DNA of 64,000 nt. Origin: Paguma larvata. Lineage: Eukaryota; Chordata; Mammalia; Carnivora; Viverridae. Both the position numbers and the translations under genes were made by a program. A model generated the notes under the pieces. It was not told where the DNA came from. It saw only the letters and a list, made by a program, of their open reading frames with translations, and searched no databases. Positions 34,526-46,390 of this stretch are shown piece by piece (the first letter of the stretch is position 1; every line of letters starts with the position of its first letter). The DNA lies in NCBI GenBank assembly GCA_030068075.1, contig CM057827.1, positions 73,360,500 to 73,424,499 of the forward strand, in the 5' to 3' direction.

Positions 34526-35340
34526 AATAAATATTGGTGTTGCATGAAATATAGAAGATGATATAGATGGTACCTTAAATAATCTAATGTGTTAATGGTG
34601 TTACATTAACACATTTGCAGATTGATTTGAAGACTTTAGTTATTCAGATTACAATTCCTTATCTCTCAGCTCCACACATAATTAGTAAGTTTCTTTCTCA
34701 ATTGGAGGGACAGGATAAATTGGGACTTTAAATTTTTCTATAGGTAAAAGTTCAAAAGATTGACAGGTAATAAAATAATGTCAAATGGCCAGGGGCATGA
34801 AAACATATACATGTTTTCTATGTACATGTCTCTATGAGGGATATTGACATCGAGGACACTATTGCACAAAGACCTTGCCATGGGATGGAACTTGTTGTTG
34901 GGAAGGAGATACAGAATATTTGACCCCTGTTCCTTGCAAATTGTTCACAGAAGAAAGTAAGACTAAATCTCTTTCTCAGAGAATTTCAGGGTGCTGTAGT
35001 CTTCCTATTTCTTTTTTTGAAATAATTCAAGTGGGCTTATGGAGTTAAATAAAGGAGCAATCATATTTCTTTAACAGCGGAGATCCCATTATAACTAGTA
35101 TATATACTTTGGCATTATCTGAGAGACCAAATTGACCTAAGAACCTGTACAGACCAGTGGAAATGATGATGAGTCCCGTACAAGCCCTGGTCCACAGTGT
35201 TCAGACATTGAATATCGATGCTTCTGAATTTTTTCTGCTGAAATGATTATGACTTAGTTACAGATAACTTATTGCTTATATGTCCATTAATTAATTTGAT
35301 CCTTACCATGTGTGACATTATTCTTTCACAGGAAAGGACT
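34526..35340. other. intergenic DNA, nothing recognised
   Basis: No gene or named repeat seen. Confidence 0.4.
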
Positions 35341-35435
35341 CTGAAGTTAATAGAAGCAAGGAAATTGGTGTTAAGATCACACAGCCTGTAAGAGGCAGAG
35401 CTGTTGAGTCAGGCTCTGTTGTTCTATCCTTAAAT
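35341..35435 (+). repeat. MIR fragment
   Basis: 'ttaagatcacacagcctgta' followed by 'agaggcagagctgttgagtc' is the MIR core and its 3' part. Confidence 0.65.
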
Positions 35436-35740
35436 CCTGTTCTCTTTCTCCCAGTGAAGACAGTATAAGGATCTTGGTCTTAGACTTGAATTACTTTAAT
35501 TGGCTTCTGAGGGGAATCCCAGATAAAGTTGAGATTGTCACTATTCAAGAAAAATACAGTAGCTGCCCAAACCAGTAGGTAAGTTTTCTAAACATAGAAA
35601 GCATGGAAATACATAAAAATGGGAATTAGGAGATGAATGTAGTAAGGAGTTTAGCATCTTAAGAAGACTCTTATCCGGGCTTTGCTCCTTCCTTCCAGTC
35701 AGCATATTATCTGGTCACTAAGACGTGTAATTTGTAATGT

Positions 35741-36170
35741 GCTAGGTACATAAGTGTTTTACATATGATACACATCTAAACCTTACAGAAATTAGTTGCC
35801 GTGTGCTATTCCTTTATTTTTTTAATGTTTATATATTTTTGAAGGAAAGAGAGACAGAGCATGAGTGGGGGAGGAGCAGAGAAAGAGGGAACACAGAATC
35901 TGAACCAGGCTCCAGGCTCTGAACTATCACCCCAGGCTCTGTTCACCCCCTGGGCTCGAATTCACAAACTGTGAGATCATGAGCCAAAGTTAGACACTTA
36001 CCTGACTGAGCCACCCAGGTGTCCCAGTGCTGTGTGCTATTCTTATTTACATTTAACCTTTGAGAAAACTGAGGCAAAAGGAAGTTAAGTAACTTTCCTA
36101 AAGTCCTAAGGTGAGCAAATAGGGGAGCTTAAATTTGAACCTAAGAAAGCTGGGTTTTGGGTTTCTTTGT
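35741..36170 (+). repeat. MIR split by a younger SINE
   Basis: The first part, 35741-35811, has 'taagtgttttacatatgata'. The second, from 36032, has 'gagaaaactgaggcaaaagg' and 'gttaagtaactttcctaaag'. The CAN-SINE at 35812-36031 sits between them with its own target-site duplication. Confidence 0.75.
35812..36031 (-). mobile_element. felid CAN-SINE inside a MIR
   Basis: Reverse SINE ending 'tgagccacccaggtgtccc'. The 11-base duplication gtgtgctattc is at 35801-35811 and 36032-36042. Part of the middle ('atcaccccaggctctgttcacc') is unusual, with extra sequence in the block that normally reads as one 'agagcc' unit. Confidence 0.92.
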
Positions 36171-36219
36171 AACAGCTACTCTCCACCACCTCCTATTCCT
36201 GCTGCCCTCCTGTTGCTAG

Positions 36220-36560
36220 AGTATTTTTCTTTATGACCCATGAAATCATTCACAATAAACTCCAACTCTTCAACTTAACTCACAAGATCAGAGCTCCTCT
36301 TCCTTTTTAGCCTCACTTCCTGATACTTGCTTTCATGGTTTCTGTGTTGAATCATGTCAGACCTGTTGGCATCCCCCAGTGGGGGTGCTGTGATGATTTA
36401 TATGCCTTCTCTCCATATATTCTAGTCCATTAAGCCTGGAATGTCCCACCCTGTCGTCTTTGCCTCACCATGTAGTTCTCTTTATCATCAGGTTAACTCT
36501 AACTCACCTTTCAGCACCACTCAGTGAAGACCTTTTCTGGAGACGTGTCTCTGACTCTCC
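36220..36560 (+). repeat. L2 LINE remnant
   Basis: 'aataaactccaactcttcaa' then 'ctcacaagatcagagctcct', a diverged L2 3' region like that at 18888. Confidence 0.55.
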
Positions 36561-36774
36561 TCTAGAACTGGGATTGCTGGTTTACATGTGAGTCTCCTCT
36601 TTTGACACATGTCAGTGAAATAACGTCAAGCTTATCAGAACCACATCGCTTATGGCATTTTCAATGTAAGTTTAAGCAAAGCACAAACTCTGAATGTTGT
36701 GATGATCTTGCCAGTTGCAAATACAGTCTTTGCCTCAAAGTACTAGAGACAGCTTAAAAAAAACTTCACAGTTA

Positions 36775-36946
36775 GAGGCACCTGGGTGGCTCAGTTGGTT
36801 GAGTATCTGAGTCTTGACTTCAGCTCAGGTCATGATTTCATGGTTTGTGAGTTCAAGCCCTGCCTGGGATTCTCTGACTCCCTCTCTCTGCCCCTCCTCA
36901 ACTTGCTCTCTCTCAAAATAAATAAATAAACAAAAAAAAAAAAACC
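36775..36946 (+). mobile_element. felid CAN-SINE, short form
   Basis: Forward SINE with an A-rich tail. Flanks aaacttcacagtta (36761-36774) and aaacttcacaatta (36947-36960) form a 14-base duplication with one mismatch. It lacks the 'gtgctgacagctcagagcc' block and passes straight to 'cctgggattctctgact', so it is a shorter subtype or an internal deletion. Confidence 0.93.
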
Positions 36947-37084
36947 AAACTTCACAATTAGCAGAAAAGGAGTCTTTTGGCTATTACAGAAAATTTAAGA
37001 CTTTTAAAGGAGAGAGAAGATATGCTACTTTGATGCCCACAGTCCCACAGCCCCAGCAGTATGCATATTCATTAAGAGAATTAA

Positions 37085-37320
37085 ACCTTGAAGTCCCTTC
37101 ACCTAGGTTCAAATACCAGCTCTGTCAATTACCTACCTCTGTGACCTTCGGCAAGTTATGCACTTCCTTTGTGCTTCAATTTCCTCATCTCTGAAGTGAC
37201 GATAATGACGATAATCTACATTGTAAGACTGTTATGAGGATTAAATGAATTATTACCACTTAGAACAATACTTGGCATATAGTAAGGACAATAGAAGTGT
37301 TTTCTATTATTACCTAAATG
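37085..37320 (-). repeat. MIR, nearly full length
   Basis: A clear reverse MIR: 'aaataccagctctgtcaatt', 'tgaccttcggcaagttatgc', 'tgaggattaaatgaattatt', 'aatacttggcatatagtaag'. Confidence 0.85.
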
Positions 37321-37504
37321 ATTTTTCAACGCTTATGATTCTGCCAATTGGTTATGAGTGAGAACAATTTGGCCTTGCTGGTATAGTGTCAAAATATTCA
37401 AAGATTTTAAGGACATGGCGATATCCTCTAATCAAGGACTTTGCACCATACGATAGCAGTTGATTTTTAAAAAATGTAATTCTTTTCCATAAGTTTGTCT
37501 ATCT

Positions 37505-37640
37505 TCTTCCTCTCTCCCTCCCTCCCTCCCTCCCTCTGTTCCTTCCTTCCTTCCTTCCTTCCTTCCTTCCTTCCTTCCTTCCTTCCTTCCTTCCTTTCTT
37601 CCTTTCTTTTCTATTTCTTTCTTTATCATCTATTATCTAT
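37505..37640. repeat. (CCTC)n/(TTCC)n microsatellite
   Basis: TCCC repeats, then about 13 uninterrupted TTCC units to about 37595, then TTTC and CTAT variants. The open frames here on both strands are artefacts of the repeat. Confidence 0.95.
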
Positions 37641-37719
37641 GTATCTATGTATCTATCATCTGTCATTATCTTTTCACTTATTGTTCTACTTATCATTTAT
37701 TTAGGGGGATGAGTGTTGT

Positions 37720-37945
37720 GTGGGTTTTGGATTCAGAATGTCTCAATTCAAATACCAGCCTCTTCATTGACTGTGTTATACTGGATGATTTGCCCAACCT
37801 TTTCAAAATTTGGTGCTCTTTAAAATGGAGATAGAAATTATAATGTTACTCTGAGGATAGAACGAGGTAACATATGCTAATAGTTTAGCATACAATCCTA
37901 CACATAGTAAAATGCTTAGTAAATATTTACTACTAGTATCACTAC
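37720..37945 (-). repeat. MIR
   Basis: Reverse MIR: 'caaataccagcctcttcatt', 'tttaaaatggagatagaaat', 'aaaatgcttagtaaatattt'. Confidence 0.65.
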
Positions 37946-38159
37946 TATTAATAATATGTATACCATGGAAATGGAAATATACTATCATTTATTATCTCAG
38001 GAATAAAATTATGGACAAATTTTAATATTTTCTATTTTTGTCTATTTAATTTTTATATAATAGATGAATATTTCGAATGAAAACTGCTTACTAGAAAGAT
38101 CCCACTTCACAGATCCAAATGACAAAGTAAACCACCTCATAAATACAAAAATAGTTATA

Positions 38160-38300
38160 CAAATGATCTCATCTTATTTCTGTAACAGCTTTGTAAAGTA
38201 AAATAACTTTTATTACCCATATTTTATAAATGAGAAGACCGAGATTCAGAGAAGATAAATAGATTTACTTAAAGTAATCCATTTGGTGGGAGTGCTTAAA
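38160..38300 (+). repeat. MIR
   Basis: 'acccatattttataaatgag' then 'accgagattcagagaagata', the core of a forward MIR. Confidence 0.65.
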
Positions 38301-39396
38301 CTTAAATTACTCAGCTTCTACTCTCCAGGCAGAAAAGAGGTGTTCCTAGCAAAGATGGAAGACAGCTATGCTTCAAAAAAGTCATTTTTATTCTGAGGAA
38401 TTTCTTTAGATCCTGTCTTATGATTTATCTCTTTCAAGAATTTTTCCCTGATAATTTTTTACTCAATATTTTTATCTGTATGCTTTGAGCATCCCTGTAT
38501 ATAGTTTGTAAAATGGTGTTAGACACTTATTCTTTAACTACCATTTATAGCATTATCATATGGAAATTTAATTACTGATTCTTACCTATGATTACAAGGA
38601 CAGAAGGCTATTTCAAGGCAAAGGGACGGAGAATGAGAGAAGCCTCAATAAGTTTTAGCTTTTCAATTCTTTATAGCAACATAGGGAAAGATATTTCTCT
38701 CTGTAGTTTGATCACTCTTCAGGTATTCCTTACTGGCAAGCAAAATGGAATTTTCATATGCAGACCAAGTCTTAGGAGTCAAACTCCCAGGATGTTATTT
38801 GTAAGCATGGGGCTTTTGGTAAGCAGGAGACCTCCGTATCTGTTGTTCTTCATCATTAAAACTGACTTAATCTTTAACTTATTGAAACATCCAACCTGAT
38901 TTAAACACTAAAAACAGTCTTTATCACTTGATTAAGTAGAATGTTATTCTTCTAAAGTTGATCTCCATAGATTATATTAAAAAAGTTTCATCCAAGAAAT
39001 TTGGCATCAAATCTCAGATTCTGACTTCTTATATTTATCTTAAGCCTCAAAAATTAATTTATTTAATAATTACTTTAAAGTTTTCCATCCCAAAGAGAAT
39101 TTCTGGCAATACAAGAGAGAGAGAAAGAGAGAGACAGAAAGAGACAGAGAGAGGGAGGATTAGAGAACAGCATTAAATCCAATAAAAAAACTCATATTCT
39201 CTGGATTATTATTTGACAAAAAAGAACTATAGGTCTGAGTATAACAGAAAATCAAATGTGAGACAATAATGTGGTAAGAAAATTATGCTCAAGAAATATG
39301 AAGAGTTTCCTCTACTATATTTAGCATCAATTAAATATTTTCATAAGACTTCTCCTGTGAGGTTTTACTATACTTACAGTGGTTTATATTTATTTA
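38301..39396. other. 5' region of the OR4H-like gene
   Basis: No gene seen. It contains a GA microsatellite at about 39112-39160 and much A/T. A noncoding first exon and promoter for the OR4H-like gene should lie somewhere upstream of 39405, but I cannot place them. Confidence 0.35.
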
Positions 39397-39405
39397 TTTT
39401 TGCAG
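39388..39405 (+). promoter_or_regulatory. likely splice acceptor before OR4H start
   Basis: A T-rich tract ends 'tttttgcag' at 39405, 38 bases before the ATG. This fits the usual OR layout of a noncoding first exon. Confidence 0.6.
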
Positions 39406-39443
39406 AGAACCAGAGCAACCAAACCAGTACCTCCTAGGTCTCC

Positions 39444-40382
39444 ATGGAAGTGGCTAACAATGTCACTGAATTTATATTCCTAGGACTTTCCCAAGATCCT
39501 GGAATGCAACTGATGTTCTTTGCCTTATTTCTCCTCTTCTACATCGTGATCATGGTGGGAAATCTCCTCATTTTGCTTACGGTCTTTTCTGATCCCCGGC
39601 TCCATACGCCCATGTATTTCTTCCTCACTAACCTGTCTTTTGTGGACATTGCCTATTCATCAGCCACAGCCCCCAAGATGATTGCAGACTTTGTTTCTGA
39701 GAAAAAGACCATTTCCTACTGGGGCTGTGTAACTCAGATGTTTACCTTCCACTTTTTTGGTTGTGCAGAGATTTTTGTCTTGACTGTTATGGCTTTTGAT
39801 CGTTATGCTGCCATCTGCCAACCCCTCCGTTATACTACCATCATGAGTGCCAATACTTGTATTGTGCTAGCATCACTGTCCTGGTTAGGGGCCCTGGGTC
39901 ATTCCTTTGTTCAGACCCTCCTGACCTTTCAACTGCCTTTCTGCAATAATCAGGTCATTGACCACTACTTTTGTGATGTCCACCCAGTCCTAAAACTTGC
40001 CTGTGCTGATACAACCCTGGTAAATATGTTGGTGGTTGCCAACAGTGGTCTCATCTCTCTGGGATGTTTCCTCATTCTTCTGGCCTCCTACACAGTCATT
40101 CTATTTAGTCTTCGCAAGCGATCTTCAGAGAGCCGGCGCAAGGCTCTCTCTACCTGCGGGTCTCATTTCACTGTAGTAACTTTCTTCTTTGTTCCTTGTA
40201 TCTTTATTTATCTCCGTCCGTCCACTACTTTCCCACTGGATAAGGCTGTGTCTGTGTTCTATACTACCATTACCCCAATGCTGAACCCACTCATCTATAC
40301 TCTGAGGAATGAGGATGTAAAGAATGCCATGAAACGGATATGGAGTCGCAAGGTCTCCTTAAAAGAAAAGGAGAAGGGGTAG
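39444..40382 (+). CDS. olfactory receptor, OR4H-like, intact
   Basis: A 312-residue odorant GPCR of family 4. It has a sequon at Asn6-Val-Thr8 and 'GNLLILLTV' in TM1. 'LHTPMYFFLTNLSFVDIAYS' (54-73) leads into TM2, and Cys95 pairs with Cys177, with further loop cysteines at 167 and 187. TM3 ends '[15 protein letters not shown]' (116-130). TM6 begins 'KALSTCGSHFTVV' (233-245) and TM7 has 'PMLNPLIYTLRN' (278-289). The C-tail is lysine-rich. It is clearly family 4 but is not OR4Q3 or OR4M1. Its place between those two matches human OR4H12P, so I read it as an OR4H gene. That rests on position and not on alignment, so I leave the symbol empty. No stop or frameshift is present. 'PFCNNQ' replaces the usual 'PFCGPN' in loop 2. 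Confidence 0.9.
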   Translation: MEVANNVTEFIFLGLSQDPGMQLMFFALFLLFYIVIMVGNLLILLTVFSDPRLHTPMYFFLTNLSFVDIAYSSATAPKMIADFVSEKKTISYWGCVTQMFTFHFFGCAEIFVLTVMAFDRYAAICQPLRYTTIMSANTCIVLASLSWLGALGHSFVQTLLTFQLPFCNNQVIDHYFCDVHPVLKLACADTTLVNMLVVANSGLISLGCFLILLASYTVILFSLRKRSSESRRKALSTCGSHFTVVTFFFVPCIFIYLRPSTTFPLDKAVSVFYTTITPMLNPLIYTLRNEDVKNAMKRIWSRKVSLKEKEKG

Positions 40383-42519
40383 CTTGTCAAAATTTCAAAA
40401 TCAGGTAATTAGCTGACCCCTTCAATCATCTGTAACTTAATGATTTTTAAGGAATAGTCTCTAAAATATAACTATCTTTTACTTTTCATTTAACTGGGAA
40501 TAATTAGAGACTCTTTTACTTTTCTCTATTTAGGTGGGCTAAACTTAAACCTTTCTCTACTGTCAAGGTTTATCCTCTCATACTTTTAGAGTAGGAGCGT
40601 AAACACTCTGACTCAGTGTCTCTTTAACTGCTTTATATCCCTTTAATTCGAATTAAGCTTTCTTAAACTATAATTAAGTGATGTAGAATGATGTTACAAG
40701 AGAAAGGTTTCTGAGGAATCTATTTCTCTTAAAAACAGAAGTGTAACTTCCCGGAAACTGCCTCCTTGTCTCCCACTGTCCCTCGCCTCACTTCCTCCTT
40801 CTTCCTTTCCTTCTTCCTTCTTTTTTTCCTTCCTTTTTCCTTTCCTAGTCTTTCCCCACAAATATCACATAATATAGTAGGGGAAGTGGATTCATAAAGA
40901 GATAATAATGCAATATAAATATACAGAAAACACATACATAGAAATATACACTGCATACAGTTAAGAGCTTAGTGTAAATTCATAAACTGCCCAAAGGATG
41001 TTTTTGTACAAGGGGAAAAGGGAACATTTTACATATTTTGTGTGGAGCAATTTTTTAAGCACCCTGTTGGAAAATGTGAATACTCTCTATCATCCTAGTA
41101 GTATATTATTTGTACTAAAAGCTATCCTGCTTTTATTTTTGCGATATATAGAATAGATTAATTAAAGCAACTAAAATGAATTGACATTTGAATTATTGAA
41201 AAGACTAAGTCAAGGAAATGTATTATAAATTTTGGGTAAGTTTATTTTCAATTTTTAAAAGGGACAGAAGAGATTCTTTTTTGTTCTGTTCTTAATAAGG
41301 TCAGAGAATAGCTGGATGGTCTCAGTACTTCAGAAAAGGCAACTTTATTCTCAGGAACTTTTTAGGTATTATTTCATGACTCATAACTTTCAAGAATTCT
41401 GTTCTGACTATTTTCATCCAAAATATATTTTCTGTTTGCCTTAAGCACACCTCCATTAGGTTATAAAATGTTATCTGACATTTTTTCCCAGTTTTTGTTC
41501 CCTTACTGGATTTTACCTCATTTCTGCAACTTATTAATGATATAAATAACATATCTTTCCTTTTTTCTACTACTTGTGTATGGCACAGAGATGGATGCAC
41601 AATACCTATTTGTGACAGAGTCTGCCTGTTGTTACCCAAGTATCCATTGTTCCTTAGTAACAGATGACATTATTTATGATGGTCCCATTAAAATATTAAA
41701 ATACCACCACTAACATTTTGTTACATTTCCCTATAGTTATTTTTCATATTACCTTTCCTCTTTGAAAAAGGATCATTCTATCCTTTTTATTAATGCTTAT
41801 TTAAAAAATAATAAATACACTGGACTTTTATTTGAAATCATAAGCTACATTAGTTTTCCTTTTTCATCCTAAGATCTAAGTAAAACAACAATAACAACAA
41901 TAGAGAAATAAGTTTAGACTCACAAATAGGACAGAAGTTGGATGCAGACAAAAGATTTCAACAGATGTTTGGAAAAGAGAAGACGGGTGGGGTGACTGAT
42001 ATGGCAGAGTAGAGAAGATTAACATGAAAGTATCAACTGAGAGGAATACTGAGGAGAGTAGGCAGATTTATCTCCCAGAATCCCTGACATGTTTGAGATG
42101 TTAGGGCACCAGGCAAGGATGATGGTGGGTTCAGGGCTATCCATAGGGAGATTAAGAGAAAAAAATGGTTTAGTCTCCCACCTTTTCTTTTCACCCCTCA
42201 CTCTCAGATGCTCACACAGGCATACACTTCACAAACAGAATATTGACATCTTTGCATTAAGAAATTAAACTTGTATTAGAGAAAAGTCTTTCACATTCTT
42301 CCTTTGGAGATTACAAATGGAATGAGTGCCTCTCTCCTAGAATCCTGATAAAAAACCTAATAGTCAGTAAGCTCTGCTCTCTTGATCTCTGCCTTTGGTC
42401 AAAATTTTGGTGCCTAATTCTTTAATATACATAAGGTAGTTGAAGTAAAAAGTGAGACTTTAGGAAGGCCAAAGGGCATTTGATGGAATCAGAGATAACA
42501 CAAAAAAATTCACTTTAAA
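40383..42519. other. intergenic DNA with a CT-rich tract
   Basis: A CT-rich tract (CTTCC words) lies at about 40760-40850. Minus-strand frames at 41322-41639 and 42019-42201 have no family features. No gene seen. Confidence 0.4.
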
Positions 42520-42528
42520 AACCACTGA

Positions 42529-42747
42529 TACCCCCCTTTTTTTTTTTTTAACGTTTCTTTATTTTGAGAGAGAGCATGCATGAGCAGGGGAGGGGCAGAG
42601 GCAGGAGGAGAGAGAGAATCCCAAGCAGGCTCTGCACTGTCAGCAGAAAGCCCAACTTGGGACATAATCTCACAAACTGTGAGATCATGATCTGAGCCAA
42701 AAGCAAGAGTTGGACACATAACTGACTGAGCCACCTAGGCGTCTTCG
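42529..42747 (-). mobile_element. felid CAN-SINE
   Basis: Reverse SINE from a T-run to 'gactgagccacctaggcgtc'. A 9-base match, aaccactga, at 42520-42528 and 42748-42756 is the likely target-site duplication. Confidence 0.9.
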
Positions 42748-42829
42748 AACCACTGAATATTAAAAATCAAGTCATGAAGTAAAACATTCAACTCATATAT
42801 GTTCCAGGAGAACAGAGAAGACAGAGGGG

Positions 42830-43480
42830 AAGAATTTAAAAGAAACAATGAAAAGAAAACTCATAGCAGGAAAGTTTAAGTTTCCAGATACAAAAGATGT
42901 ACTGAGTGCCCACCCTAGTGGCAGTGATGAGAAAGCAGTAACTAAGGCACATTATTCTGAAATTTTATCACTCTAGAGATTGAGAAGAATATAAGTTTAT
43001 TGAGAGAGACAGGAAAAAATAGAGGCCACTTAAAAAAGTATGAAAAATCCAAAAGGCATTAGAATGTTCAATAACAACAGTGGTACCTTCAATATAGTGG
43101 AAAAGTGACTGAAACTGATTTTTAGACTAGAATTCTATATAGAACAAAACCACTAAGCAGGTGTGAAAGAATAAAACATTTTCAGTCATGCAAAGATTTT
43201 AAAATTTGCAAGTACACTTTCTTTGAAAGTATGGGAGAATGTGTCCCAGCAAAAACAACACAAAAGAGATGGGCTCAAGAAATCAATGCAGGGGTGTCCA
43301 AAAGCACTTTTAAGATGAAAGTTGTGCAGCAGGCATAGGGGACAATAGAAATGAACGAAAGCAGAAGGATAGAAGACTCTGGAAGGGAGGCTTCAGAAAA
43401 CAGAGAGTGGGAATTTATTTTATCTAAGATGACGATGGAGTATCTTAATTATAAAGGTATAGGCAATAGCATGGAACAAG
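42830..43480 (+). mobile_element. old LINE-1-related fragment
   Basis: 'agactagaattctatataga', 'acattttcagtcatgcaaag' and 'gaatgtgtcccagcaaaaac' resemble a diverged internal region of old LINE-1 or HAL1-type elements, plus orientation. Confidence 0.5.
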
Positions 43481-43739
43481 TTGATGGACTTAAGGACACA
43501 TTTATAGAAAATTGTATCATTTAGGACCCTATCGGAAAGCTGATGACACACTTACCATAGGATAATTCACAAAGAGAAATTCACAGAGGGACTGTCTATA
43601 AAATTGTAGATGTGGAGGAGTCACATGGGACAACCTCATAACCAGGGGGTAAGTAGAGCTGTTAACACCTTTGTGTCTGAAGGGAATGGCAGAGAGGAGC
43701 TATGAAAACTTGAAAGGAGAGAGATCTTCTCTTTCATGA

Positions 43740-44225
43740 TTTTTTTTAAAGTTAAGACTATATTTTCCTAGAGTAGATTTTAGGTTCACACCAAAATTAA
43801 AGGAAAGGTACTAGGATTTCTCATATACCCCCTGCCCCCACACATGCATAACTCCCCTCATTATCAGTGTTCCCCAACAGACAGAGTGATATATTTGTGA
43901 CAGCATATCATAATCACCCAAAGTCTGTAGTTTGCATTATGATTTATGCTTGGTGTTGCATATTTTGTGAGCTTGGACAAATGTATAATGATATGTATCC
44001 ATCATTAAAATACTATACAGAGTAGTTTCACCGCCCTAAAAATCCTTTCTGCTCTGCCTTTTCACCTTTCCCTCTCCCAACACTCACCCTCAAGCCCTGG
44101 CAACCACTGATCTTTTTGCTGACTCCATAGTTTTGCCTTTTCCAGAATGTCATAGAGTTGGAATTATACAGTAGTAGCCTTTTCAGATTAGTGTCTTTCA
44201 TTTAGTAATAAATATTAAAGTTTCC
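43740..44225 (-). mobile_element. old LINE-1 3' fragment, antisense
   Basis: 'ttttaggttcacaccaaaat', 'agcatatcataatcacccaa' and 'caaccactgatctttttgct' form a familiar reverse LINE-1 3' region of older (L1M) type. Confidence 0.65.
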
Positions 44226-44234
44226 TCCATGTTT

Positions 44235-46195
44235 TCCCCTCTTTTTTTAATTGAAATTTGATTGACACACAATGTCACATTAGTTTCAGGTGTCCACCAT
44301 AGTGACTCAATAAATATATACATTATGCTATGCTCTCCACTAGCATAGTTATCACCTATCACTTTACAACGCTATTACAATACCATTAACTATATTTCCT
44401 ATGCTGTATCTTTTATTCCTGGGACTTATATATTCCATAACTGGAAACCTGTATCTCCCAATCCCTTTCATTTATTTTGCCAATCCTCAAAACTTCCTTC
44501 CTTCTGGCAACCAATTAGTTTGTTCCCTGTGTTTATGGGTTTATTTCTGCTTAGTTAGTTTTTTAGATTCCACATGTAAGTAAAATCATATAGCATTTCT
44601 CTTTACCTATCTGACTTATTTCACTTAGCATAATATCCTCTAAATCAAGCCATGTTGTTACCAATGGCAAGGTCCCATTCTTTTTTTTAATGATTGAATA
44701 GTATTCTATTGTAGCTATATACTACATCTTTTTTTTTTAAATCTATTCATCTATCTGTGGACACTTGGGTTGCTTCCATATCTTAGCTATTGTAAATAAT
44801 ACTGCAATTAACATACGGGTGCATCTATATTTTTGATGTCCAGTATCAGATATCCAGTATCAGAATTACTGCATCATAGTATTTATATTTTTAATTTTAG
44901 TGTCATCCATGCTGTTTTCCATAGTGACTTCACCAATTCACATTCCCACCAACAGCACACAAAGTTTGCTTTTTCTCCGTATCCTTACCAATACTTGCTA
45001 TTTCTCATCTTTTTGATTTTAGCCACTCTGACAGGTATAAGGTGATAGCTCATTGTGGCTTTGATTTTAATTTCCCTGATGATTAGTGATGTTAGTCTGT
45101 TGGCCAATTGCAGTCTTTGGAAAAGTGCCTATTCCGATCCTCTGCCCATTTTTAAATTGAGTTATTTGTTATTATTATTTTTGATGTTGAATTGTATAAG
45201 TTCATTATATACTTTGGATATTAACTTCTTATTGGATATATCATTTGCAAATATCTTCTCCCATTCAGTGGGTTGCCTTTTTGTTCTATTGACTGTTTCC
45301 TTTGCTGCGTAGAAACTTTTTATTTTGATGTAGTCCTAATAGTTTATTTTTGCTTTTGTTTCTTTTGCCTGAGGAGACATATCTAAAAAAATGTTGCTGT
45401 GGCTGAGGTCAAAGAAATTAATGCCTATGTTCTCTTCAGGAGTTTTATGGTTTCAGGTGTCATATTTAGATTTTTACCCATATTGAGTTTATTTTTATGT
45501 ATGGAATAAGAAAGTGGTCCAGTTTCATTCTTGTGCATGTACCTGTCCAGTCTTCCCAGCACCACTTGTTGAAGAGATAGTCTTTTCCTCATTGTACATT
45601 CTTGCCTCCTTTGTCATAGATTAATTGGCCATGTAACTGTGAGTTTATCTCTGGGCTCTGTATCTTGTTCCATTGACTTATATGTGTATTTTTGTGCCAA
45701 TACCATCCTGTTTTGATTACTATCACTTTGTAGTACATATTTAAATATGGTATTGTGATACCTCCAGGTTTGTTTTTTTTCTCAAGATTTATTTGGCTAT
45801 TCAGGGTATTTTTTGATTCCATATACATTTTATGATTATTTTTTCTAGTTCTTTAAAAAATCCTGTTGATATTTTGATAGGAAGTGAATTGAATCTGTAG
45901 ATTTCTTTGGATAGTAAGGCTATTTTAACATTAATTCTTCAAATCAATGAGTCTAGAATATCTTTCCATTTGTGTTGTCTTCAATTTCTTTGATCAGTGT
46001 TTTATAATTTTCAGAATATAGCTCTTTAACAGCTTTGGTTAAGTTTATTTCTAGATATTTTATTCTTTTTGGCATGATTGTAAGTGGATAATGTTTAAAT
46101 TTCTCTTTCTGCTATTTGTTATTAGTGTACATAAATGCAACCAATTTCTGCATATTAACTTTGTATCCTTCAATTTACTAAAGGTAACCTAGTCA
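44235..46195 (-). mobile_element. LINE-1, antisense, 3' part with ORF2 remnants
   Basis: The left end is the LINE-1 3' UTR in reverse ('acattagtttcaggtgtcca'). Minus-strand frames further right are ORF2 pieces; at 45589-45828 there is '[28 protein letters not shown]', shown here only as the signature of the reverse transcriptase C-terminal side. Frames are broken. The element resembles the one at 1150-5110 in age and orientation. Confidence 0.85.
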
Positions 46196-46310
46196 TTGTC
46201 ACTTTAAAAACAGAGATTATAATATAAAGATAATTTTAGGAGTAAAAATATCTGAAAGATAAGAGATAGAGATCAAGCCAATAGAATAAAATTGAGACAG
46301 AACTTAAAAT

Positions 46311-46390
46311 TCTATCTTTCTGTCTGTCTATCATCTATCTTTCTATCTATCTATTTATCAATCAATCAATTAATCAATCATGTATCAATC
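46311..46390. repeat. (TCTA)n/(TCAA)n tetranucleotide repeat
   Basis: CTAT units followed by CAAT units, imperfect. Confidence 0.85.

Noticed and set aside
37432..37704. Frames rich in Lys-Glu-Gly-Arg or in Pro-Ser-Phe-Leu
   Set aside because: They are translations of the (TTCC)n microsatellite on the two strands.
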